Source: Prevotellaceae bacterium (lineage in GTDB: Bacteria > Bacteroidota > Bacteroidia > Bacteroidales > Bacteroidaceae). Taken from it: a DNA stretch of 6,235 nucleotides. The DNA lies in contig CAJPLH010000116.1 of NCBI GenBank assembly GCA_905371275.1, forward strand, positions 1 through 6,235, in the 5' to 3' direction. The position numbers were made by a program, and so were the translations under genes. Below, piece after piece: positions 1 through 4,659 of the stretch (the stretch's first letter is position 1; the number at the start of each line of letters is the position of its first letter). The notes under the pieces are model-generated. The model had not been told where the DNA came from. It was given only the letters and a program-made list of their open reading frames with translations, and ran no database searches.

Positions 1-229
1 CCCATCACGGCTTTCATTATTGGACTTTGTACAATGCGTCTTCAGCCACTAAAAGAATAGCTTTCACTCGTGCATTCTAGTACGGTATTGAACGAGTCAT
101 AATGCTTGTCCGTCCGATTTTGAATCAGATAAACCCAAGTTTTAGAAAGGAATTATGTGATTTTGCACTTGCTGGTTGACTCTACGGACTCTATACTTTG
201 ATATTTGCAAAGAATTTCTGGTTTATACA
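1..229. other. Non-coding stretch left of the rpmE2 promoter
   Basis: I see no supportable gene here. The plus-strand frames close at positions 52, 60 and 80 with no recognisable protein ending. On the minus strand an ATG at 17-15 (reading MKAVM) could be the first codons of a gene running off the left edge, but five codons cannot be judged. Small features are a tandem 9-bp near-repeat (GACTCTACG then GACTCTATA, 178-195) and a short CTTTG/CAAAG hairpin (196-200 with 208-212). Either could be chance in sequence this AT-rich. Confidence 0.5.
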
Positions 230-261
230 TTTGGATAAATCTTTGAAATGTCGTATCTTTG
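230..261 (+). promoter_or_regulatory. Bacteroidota-type promoter for rpmE2
   Basis: A TTTG box (230-233) is followed after exactly 20 bp by TATCTTTG (254-261). This matches the -33 TTTG and -7 TAnnTTTG pattern of the Bacteroidota primary sigma factor. Transcription would start near 266-269, giving a leader of about 145 nt before the rpmE2 ATG. It is the best-matched promoter in the window, which suits a highly expressed ribosomal protein gene. The start site itself is inferred. Confidence 0.75.
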
Positions 262-267
262 CATCGA

Positions 268-411
268 TTTAGACCATATTCGGCAGATTCGCATGAAAAT
301 GCCACATAGTTTTGTCCAATATCCAATGAATCGTGGCCGTGTTCGCTCGGTGGCATTCAGGACATTCCTATGCTTATTCACTAATAAACGAACAACAAAC
401 TCCTAACCACA
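268..411 (+). promoter_or_regulatory. Structured 5' leader of rpmE2
   Basis: The stretch between the inferred start site and the rpmE2 ATG can fold in competing ways. AATGCCAC (298-305) pairs perfectly with GTGGCATT (350-357). The same GCCAC arm can instead pair with GTGGC at 333-337, so the two hairpins exclude each other. A 37-codon open frame (ATG at 293, TAA at 404-406) spans the pairing region and ends 5 nt before the rpmE2 start. bL31 leaders that bind their own protein are known in other phyla. I cannot assign this one to a described family, and regulation is an inference from position and pairing only. Confidence 0.35.
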
Positions 412-663
412 ATGAAAAAGGATTTGCATCCCGAAAACTATCGTCCCGTAGTCTTCAAAGATATGTCTAACGGCGATATGTTCTTGTCTCGCTCTACTTG
501 CAAGACTTCTGACACTATCGAATTCGAAGGTGAAACTTACCCACTCGTGAAGCTTGAAATCTCTTCAACTTCTCACCCCTTCTACACTGGTAAGTCTAAG
601 CTCGTTGACACCGCTGGTCGCGTAGACAAGTTTATGAGCCGCTACGGTAAGAGCCGCAAATAA
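412..663 (+). CDS. rpmE2: Large ribosomal subunit protein bL31, type B
   Basis: The 83-residue protein is bL31, which sits on the large subunit near the central protuberance and helps bridge it to the small subunit. The opening MKKDLHPENYRPVVFKDM and the segment TSHPFYTGKSKLVDTAGR are characteristic of the family. Its length and sequence fit the type B (zinc-independent) form: the CxxC zinc motifs of type A are absent and only one cysteine remains (C30, in STCKTSD). The basic tail (SRYGKSRK) fits rRNA contact. The ATG at 412 gives the canonical N-terminus. As usual in this phylum there is no Shine-Dalgarno site, and the bases before the ATG are A-rich. The gene appears monocistronic, with its own promoter upstream and a strong hairpin 22 bp past the stop. 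In other bacteria, type B forms can replace the zinc form during zinc shortage. Here it is likely the normal copy, because Bacteroidota commonly carry this form. Confidence 0.97.
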   Translation: MKKDLHPENYRPVVFKDMSNGDMFLSRSTCKTSDTIEFEGETYPLVKLEISSTSHPFYTGKSKLVDTAGRVDKFMSRYGKSRK

Positions 664-685
664 GATTTGCGTATAACCGCATAAA

Positions 686-721
686 AAGAGTCCCAATCAA
701 CGATTGTTGATTGGGACTCTT
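686..721. terminator. Bidirectional terminator between rpmE2 and yggS
   Basis: AAGAGTCCCAATCAAC (686-701) and its exact reverse complement (706-721) form a perfect 16-bp stem around a GATT loop. On the plus strand the stem ends in CTCTT and is followed by CAATTTTAT. On the minus strand it runs into an unbroken CTCTTTTTAT. It lies 22 bp after the rpmE2 stop and 66 bp after the yggS stop, so it can serve both convergent genes. Confidence 0.88.
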
Positions 722-787
722 CAATTTTATCCCAAAGATTGTACAATTAGGAACTTCTGAAGAAAGCACTCTTGATACGTTGCAAGA

Positions 788-1456
788 CTATTGGCGCGCC
801 CCAAAGATGGAGCTACCAACACGAATCATTGTACTTCCTGTCTCAATGGCCAGGGGATAGTCATCGCTCATACCCCAAGAACAGTTTACAAACTCTGGGT
901 CGTCTGCAAAGTGCGTGGATTTAGCCCACAGAAAAAGTTGCTGAGCTATTTGAAACTCAGAACGTATTTGCTCATCATCATCAGTATAAGACGCCATACA
1001 CATCATACCAACAATATGAGCATTAGGCAATTCTTTCCAACTACCTTCCTCCAGAAATGTTCGCAACTCATTGGGATAGAATCCAAATTTCCCTTCTTCT
1101 TGTGCTACATGCACCTGCAATAAACATGGTATGCGACGATTGTTTCGACAACCTTGTTTGTCTATCTCTTTCAAAAGCTTCAAACTATCCACAGCGTGAA
1201 TGAGTTCTACGAAAGGAGCAATATATTTCACCTTGTTTACTTGAAGGTGACCAATGAAATGCCAAGAAATATCTTGAGGTAAAGTTTGGTATTTCTCAAC
1301 TAACTCCTGTACTCTACTCTCTCCAAAAATACGTTGTCCCACATTATATGCTTCGAGTAATGCAGACTGAGGGTGAAACTTTGAAACAGCTACAAGGTTT
1401 ACAGCAGGAGGTAGTTGTTCTTTTATTGCTTTCAGGCGTTCTTGCAAAGCTGTCAT
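788..1456 (-). CDS. yggS: YggS/PLPBP family pyridoxal phosphate homeostasis protein
   Basis: The 222-residue protein belongs to the YggS (PLPBP, yeast YBL036C) family. These single-domain TIM barrels bind pyridoxal 5'-phosphate and help balance the free cofactor in the cytoplasm; no enzyme activity is established. Family motifs appear in order: VAVSKFHP with the PLP-binding lysine at K26, FGESRVQEL (44-52), WHFIGHLQVNK (65-75), HVAQEEGKFGF (116-126), and GMSDDYPLAIETGST with RVGSSIFGAR near the end, which holds the phosphate-binding part. I chose the ATG at 1456. The frame stays open to a TTG at 1504, but the 16 extra residues are unlike the family, and the short N-terminus matches Bacteroidota relatives as I recall them. 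The gene lies 98 bp after the DUF4494 gene on the same strand, with a terminator-like hairpin between, so it may be read through at reduced level or have its own weak promoter. No clear TAnnTTTG box is visible directly upstream. Confidence 0.94.
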   Translation of the reverse strand: MTALQERLKAIKEQLPPAVNLVAVSKFHPQSALLEAYNVGQRIFGESRVQELVEKYQTLPQDISWHFIGHLQVNKVKYIAPFVELIHAVDSLKLLKEIDKQGCRNNRRIPCLLQVHVAQEEGKFGFYPNELRTFLEEGSWKELPNAHIVGMMCMASYTDDDEQIRSEFQIAQQLFLWAKSTHFADDPEFVNCSWGMSDDYPLAIETGSTMIRVGSSIFGARQ

Positions 1457-1472
1457 ACGATATTCGTTAGAG

Positions 1473-1524
1473 GGATATAAAAAACATAAGACGGCTGAAG
1501 ACAAAGAAGTTTGCTTCAGACGTC
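1473..1524 (-). terminator. Terminator or attenuator between DUF4494 gene and yggS
   Basis: Read on the minus strand, GACGTCTGAAG (1524-1514) and CTTCAGCCGTC (1500-1490) pair in 10 of 11 positions around a 13-nt loop, and are followed by TTATGTTTTTTAT. This looks like an intrinsic terminator for the DUF4494 transcript. It sits only about 17 bp before the yggS ATG, so any read-through would set the amount of yggS message made from upstream. The internal mismatch and the larger loop lower confidence. Confidence 0.5.
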
Positions 1525-1554
1525 CTATGTTGATACGTTGAGCAATCTCAAATG

Positions 1555-2010
1555 CTACTCTGCTTTTTCTGGAACTGCAGCTTTATAATGATACACGTCC
1601 ATCAACATTGTCTCGGCCATAGATGAAATCACATAATCCATCATTGATCCTTTCATTCCTTCATCTAGGCGTTTAACAGCATCTCTCAAATCAGCACTTT
1701 GAATGAGAACATTGTGAGAGGACTTCTTTTCTTTTCCACTCTTTTCATCGAGGGTAACAAACGTTAGTTTCGCCTTAAACCATCTATCAGCAGACTCATC
1801 AGTAGTTTCAAAAATCTCGGCATAACGCGCACGCTTAATGTCGCTTACTTGAAACTCACCTGTCATAAAAGGTGCTATTTCTTCTGTTATTCTTCGTTCT
1901 GCTTCTGTAAAGTTGAGCGCATCAACAAGATAAGGCTCGTTGACCTTCTTGACAACTCCATTGTCCATCGTGCGTTCATACTTGATTTTGCATTCAAACC
2001 ATTCTGCCAT
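1555..2010 (-). CDS. DUF4494 protein of unknown function
   Basis: The 151-residue protein matches, from memory, the DUF4494 family, which is largely confined to Bacteroidota and has no assigned function. It has no signal peptide or membrane segment, so it is probably cytoplasmic, and it is rich in charged residues. Within the sequence there is a clear duplication. WFECKIKY (4-11) and WFKAKLTF (77-84) open two similar halves, and residues 17-44 align with 91-118 without a gap, sharing G, KK, L, A, R and E at matching positions. Each half therefore looks like a strand-rich start followed by a helix (TEAERRI and RDAVKRL). Conserved-looking pieces include EPYLVDALNFTEAE and LDEGMKGSMMDYVISS. The gene has a good promoter about 90 bp upstream and lies before yggS on the same strand, but adjacency is weak evidence of a role in vitamin B6 metabolism. 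Confidence 0.88.
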   Translation of the reverse strand: MAEWFECKIKYERTMDNGVVKKVNEPYLVDALNFTEAERRITEEIAPFMTGEFQVSDIKRARYAEIFETTDESADRWFKAKLTFVTLDEKSGKEKKSSHNVLIQSADLRDAVKRLDEGMKGSMMDYVISSMAETMLMDVYHYKAAVPEKAE

Positions 2011-2049
2011 TTTGTAAAGGATTTAATTGATGAGTAGATATAACGAGTG

Positions 2050-2099
2050 CTTTTAGCCGTAAAGACTAAAAGAGCTGTTCCTATCTCAGGGAACAGCTC
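2050..2099 (-). promoter_or_regulatory. Two hairpins at the start of the DUF4494 leader
   Basis: GAGCTGTTCC (2072-2081) pairs perfectly with GGAACAGCTC (2090-2099) around an 8-nt loop. Directly next to it CTTTTAG (2050-2056) pairs with CTAAAAG (2066-2072); the arms share one base. On the minus strand the first hairpin is followed by TTTTAGTCTTTA, so it resembles a terminator, yet it lies just downstream of the promoter for the DUF4494 gene. It could end read-through from the OmpH transcript, act as an attenuator, or protect the 5' end of the message. Confidence 0.5.
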
Positions 2100-2101
2100 A
2101 G

Positions 2102-2132
2102 CAAAGTTACAAAATTCTAGGCATTAAAGAAA
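2102..2132 (-). promoter_or_regulatory. Promoter for the DUF4494 gene
   Basis: On the minus strand TAACTTTG (2109-2102) is an exact TAnnTTTG -7 box. TTTC (2132-2129), one base off TTTG, lies 19 bp before it. The start site would fall near 2095-2098, inside the 5' arm of the neighbouring GAGCTGTTCC hairpin. The leader to the ATG at 2010 would be about 85 nt. Confidence 0.6.
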
Positions 2133-2156
2133 GAACTTGGCTTAAAAAGCTAAGTT
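2125..2156 (-). terminator. Probable terminator of the OmpH-like gene
   Basis: AACTTGGCTT (2134-2143) and AAGCTAAGTT (2147-2156), as written on the plus strand, form a 10-bp inverted repeat with one imperfect pair and a 3-base loop. Read on the minus strand the stem is followed by CTTTCTTTAA, a broken U-tract. It lies about 95 bp after the OmpH stop. Its U-tract overlaps the -33 box of the DUF4494 promoter, so the end of one transcript and the start of the next are packed together. Confidence 0.45.
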
Positions 2157-2251
2157 ACACAATAAAATGCCTTGTCATTTCAATGATTCAAACACAAGCT
2201 GAGAAGGCACAGACCATACAAGGTGTGTCTAACTTTGCTTGTTTTTCAGTT

Positions 2252-2860
2252 CTACTTCTTCTCTTGATAGCGTTTGTTCATTCCCTCCACAACTTCTTGC
2301 GTAATGTCCAATTCTGAATTAGCATATAGCACATTATCACCTTGTTTGGAGAGAATCATATCATATCGCTTGTCTTTATTGTAGTCCTTAAGAAAAGACT
2401 GTACGCTATCACGAAGAGATTTATTAAACTTCTCTTGTGCCTTGAGCATTTTCTGCTGAACATCTTGCTGCAGTTTTGCCCCTTCTTGCTGCAAACGCAT
2501 CAATTGCTTCTGGGCAGCTTCGCCTTGCGCTTGACTTGTGAAAGCACCAGATTGTACTTTTTGTTGGAAATCTGCACTTGCCTTTTGAAACTGAGCCATT
2601 TTGGCGTTTATTTGTGCTTCATACTGCTTAGTTTTTGCTTCCAAAGCAGCTTTTTCTTTCACGCAGAACTCATATTGAGTGAGAAGCGAGTCAATCTCTA
2701 CATAAGCAATGGTGCTTCCAGAAGGTTTAGTTGCAGCTTCTTGGTTTGCCTTAACGACGGCTTCTCCTTTAGGAGCTTCCTTCTTGCTACAGCTTACAAA
2801 ACAAAGAGGAGAGCATACTCCAACAAGGGCAATAATCGAAAGAAATTTCATAGAATACAT
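2252..2860 (-). CDS. OmpH/Skp-family lipoprotein
   Basis: The 202-residue protein resembles the OmpH (Skp) family of periplasmic chaperones, trimers that hold unfolded outer-membrane proteins between long coiled-coil arms. Residues 4-23 form a signal peptide ending FVSC, so C24 is a probable lipid-bearing cysteine. A low-complexity linker (25-48) leads to the first core strand IAYVEIDSLL (51-60). A long charged and Gln/Ala-rich coiled coil follows (about 66-155), and the core closes with YDMILSKQGDNVLYANSELDITQEVV (166-191, in two pieces around G174). Lipid-anchored OmpH-like proteins of this kind are common in Bacteroidota, whereas the enterobacterial Skp is soluble. The residues after C24 (SKKE) lack the acidic run linked to surface export, so it probably faces the periplasm. 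Start could be the ATG at 2860 or the one at 2851, which gives a more typical MKFL beginning. It lies 44 bp after the small membrane protein gene and is probably in its transcript. Confidence 0.9.
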   Translation of the reverse strand: MYSMKFLSIIALVGVCSPLCFVSCSKKEAPKGEAVVKANQEAATKPSGSTIAYVEIDSLLTQYEFCVKEKAALEAKTKQYEAQINAKMAQFQKASADFQQKVQSGAFTSQAQGEAAQKQLMRLQQEGAKLQQDVQQKMLKAQEKFNKSLRDSVQSFLKDYNKDKRYDMILSKQGDNVLYANSELDITQEVVEGMNKRYQEKK

Positions 2861-2904
2861 ATATAATATAGGAGTGATACGAAGGAATAGTGAACAATTG
2901 GGTA

Positions 2905-3114
2905 TTATAAATCTAACCGCTCAGCCACAGCATGTTTATTTTCCATTCTTGCTTCAGCATCTTGGGTAGTTGCGCATGATACCTTGTGACGTTGCATTGC
3001 TTTGTTGCCACTGATGTGCATATTCACAAACTTCCCCTTGATTAGGATACCAATAGAAAGAAGGAAAATAGAAATTGCTACAATAATTATTGTCGGTAGA
3101 AGGATTTGAATCAT
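2905..3114 (-). CDS. Small single-pass membrane protein, conserved-looking
   Basis: The 69-residue product has one strongly hydrophobic segment (about residues 3-25, Ile/Leu-rich) followed by KGK, so by the positive-inside rule the C-terminal part faces the cytoplasm. The tail NMHISGNKAM, then KVSCATTQDAEAR with a single cysteine at C47, strongly recalls short uncharacterised membrane proteins of Bacteroidales that share a GGNKAL...CATSQDREA pattern; that recollection is unverified. No enzyme domain is visible. The ATG at 3114 lies about 20 nt after the inferred start of transcription, and the gene precedes the OmpH-like gene by 44 bp, so the two are probably co-transcribed. That suggests an envelope role but does not show one. 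Coding is supported by the clean membrane profile, the promoter placement and the fit between neighbours. Confidence 0.8.
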   Translation of the reverse strand: MIQILLPTIIIVAISIFLLSIGILIKGKFVNMHISGNKAMQRHKVSCATTQDAEARMENKHAVAERLDL

Positions 3115-3132
3115 ATTAAATTACTATATTTG
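3105..3132 (+). promoter_or_regulatory. Promoter for pepD and the beta-helix lipoprotein
   Basis: TATATTTG (3125-3132) is an exact TAnnTTTG -7 box. TTTG (3105-3108) lies 16 bp before it, shorter than the usual 19-21 bp, so the -33 assignment is weak. The start would be near 3138, giving a leader of about 70 nt. The -33 candidate lies within the first codons of the opposite small membrane protein gene. Confidence 0.55.
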
Positions 3133-3138
3133 CAAGTG

Positions 3139-3170
3139 CAAAAATACGACAAGCTTGCTAATACAACAAG
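3139..3170 (-). promoter_or_regulatory. Promoter for the small membrane protein and OmpH-like genes
   Basis: On the minus strand TATTTTTG (3146-3139) is an exact -7 match, with CTTG (3170-3167), one base off TTTG, 20 bp before it. The start would be near 3131-3134. The -33 region lies in a small ACAAC/GTTGT stem (3163-3167 with 3172-3176), which might be an operator or chance. Confidence 0.62.
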
Positions 3171-3207
3171 AGTTGTCCAGAATTTAACTCACTAAGATAA
3201 ATAAGTT

Positions 3208-4656
3208 ATGGTAGAGCTTACACCCAAATCTGTGTTTGATTGCTTTGCGCAAATCAACCAAGTGCCTCGCCCATCAAAGCGTGAGGAGAAGATTACGGCT
3301 TTTCTTCGCAAATTTGGTGAAGATCTTGGCCTAGAAACCATAGTAGACCACGCAGGTAACGTTTTAATCAAGAAACCTGCTACTCCTGGTTATGAAAATC
3401 GCAAAACGGTGATTTTGCAAAGTCACCAAGACATGGTGTGCGAGAAGAACAAAGACGTAGAATTCGACTTTGACAACGATGCCATTCAAACCTACGTTGA
3501 CGGCGAATGGCTGAAAGCGAAAGGAACAACCTTAGGCGCAGACGACGGCATCGGCATCGCCATGGAAATGGCTTTGCTCCAAGCCAGCGACATTGAGCAC
3601 GGACCTATTGAATGCGTGTTTACACGAGACGAAGAGACGGGGCTTACTGGTGCTTTTGAAATGAAGTCCGATTTCATGTCTGGCGACATTCTCATCAACC
3701 TCGACTCTGAAGACGAAGGTGAAATCTTCGTAAGTTGCGCGGGCGGTGTACGCACTGAAGCAAAATACGACCTTGAACTAGCTCCCGTTCCTGCTGGATA
3801 CAAAGCAGTTGAAGTGACTGTAAAAGGACTCACAGGTGGCCATTCTGGCGATGATATCAATAAGAAACGCGGCAACGCCAACAAACTTTTGATTCGTTTC
3901 CTCCTTGAACAATTAGTAAAGGCTGACCTTCGTCTTTGCGATATTCAAGCTGGTGGACTTCACAACGCAATCCCACGCGAAGCACACGCAGTTGTTGCTG
4001 TTCCTGCCAATCGTTTAGAAGCTCTCGCTAGCGATTTACAAGAATATGGTCAACGTGTTAAAGACGAGTTCTCTGTAACGGAGCCTGACGCTACGTTTGT
4101 AGCAGAAGAAGTGGCGGTGCCTGCTGATGCTTTGACGCAAACACAAACAGAGCGCATTGTCAAGAGCTTGTTGGTGGTACACAATGGAATTTTTGCAATG
4201 AGTCAAGATATTGACGATCTTGTAGAAACTTCAAGTAACTTGGCAAACATCAAGCGTGAAGGCAATCAAATTGTGGTAAACACCTCACAGCGTTCCAGCG
4301 TAGCCAGCAATTTGACCTATATGGCAGAAGTTATACGTGCTGGTTTTGAGCTTGGCGGTGCGAAGTGTGTCACCAATGAAGGATACCCTGGCTGGAAAGT
4401 AAACCCCAAAAGCGAGATTGTGAAAGTCTCTGTAGATAGCTACAAGCGCCTTTTCAACAAAGAACCCAAAGTGCGCGCCATCCACGCAGGACTTGAGTGT
4501 GGTCTTTTCTCTGAAAAGTATCCCAATCTCGATATGGTAAGCTTTGGCCCAACACTCAGAGGAGTTCACTCTCCCGATGAGCGTTTGCTTATTCCTACCG
4601 TTCAGTTGGTTTGGGACCACTTGCTCGACATTCTAAAGAATATACCTAATAAATGA
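3208..4656 (+). CDS. pepD: Aminoacyl-histidine dipeptidase PepD (M20 metallopeptidase)
   Basis: The 482-residue protein, close to the 485 of E. coli PepD, is a cytoplasmic M20-family di-zinc dipeptidase that splits Xaa-His and other unblocked dipeptides to recycle amino acids. The metal-site residues are all present: H73 and the adjacent catalytic D75 in SHQDMV, bridging D112 in LGADDGIGIA, general base E142 and ligand E143 in TRDEETGLTGA, D166 in INLDSED, and H454 in RGVHSPDE. The lid domain begins near residue 185 and carries GLTGGHSGDDI (207-217), with H212 expected to complete the active site of the partner subunit in a dimer. There is no signal peptide. The ATG at 3208 gives the normal N-terminus MVELTPKSVFDCFAQI. 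The next gene starts 3 bp after the stop, so the two are very likely co-transcribed. Nothing suggests loss of function. Confidence 0.97.
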   Translation: MVELTPKSVFDCFAQINQVPRPSKREEKITAFLRKFGEDLGLETIVDHAGNVLIKKPATPGYENRKTVILQSHQDMVCEKNKDVEFDFDNDAIQTYVDGEWLKAKGTTLGADDGIGIAMEMALLQASDIEHGPIECVFTRDEETGLTGAFEMKSDFMSGDILINLDSEDEGEIFVSCAGGVRTEAKYDLELAPVPAGYKAVEVTVKGLTGGHSGDDINKKRGNANKLLIRFLLEQLVKADLRLCDIQAGGLHNAIPREAHAVVAVPANRLEALASDLQEYGQRVKDEFSVTEPDATFVAEEVAVPADALTQTQTERIVKSLLVVHNGIFAMSQDIDDLVETSSNLANIKREGNQIVVNTSQRSSVASNLTYMAEVIRAGFELGGAKCVTNEGYPGWKVNPKSEIVKVSVDSYKRLFNKEPKVRAIHAGLECGLFSEKYPNLDMVSFGPTLRGVHSPDERLLIPTVQLVWDHLLDILKNIPNK

Positions 4657-4659
4657 TTA

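Noticed and set aside
1..17. Minus-strand gene start (MKAVM) at the left edge
   Set aside because: Five codons and no promoter match are too little to support a gene call.
66..105. Possible pseudoknot from ACTCGT with ACGAGT (92-97) and GCATT with AATGC (101-105)
   Set aside because: The helices are short and the first linker has no bases to span the second helix. There is no sign that the region is transcribed, so chance is more likely.
153..356. A 67-residue minus-strand open frame opposite the rpmE2 promoter and leader
   Set aside because: It crosses a near-consensus plus-strand promoter, has no recognisable domain or promoter of its own, and its composition looks random.
1457..1504. Sixteen extra N-terminal residues for yggS from a TTG at 1504
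   Set aside because: The start is a TTG, the residues do not fit the family, and they overlap the hairpin. The ATG at 1456 gives the usual length.
2342..2866. A long plus-strand frame of 174 residues opposite the OmpH-like gene
   Set aside because: Its Leu/Phe/Cys-rich product is the typical antisense shadow of a Gln/Lys-rich coiled coil, and the minus-strand gene is clearly real.
3492..3884. A 130-residue minus-strand frame inside pepD
   Set aside because: It is a shadow of the M20 catalytic domain, whose metal-site motifs fix the plus strand as coding.
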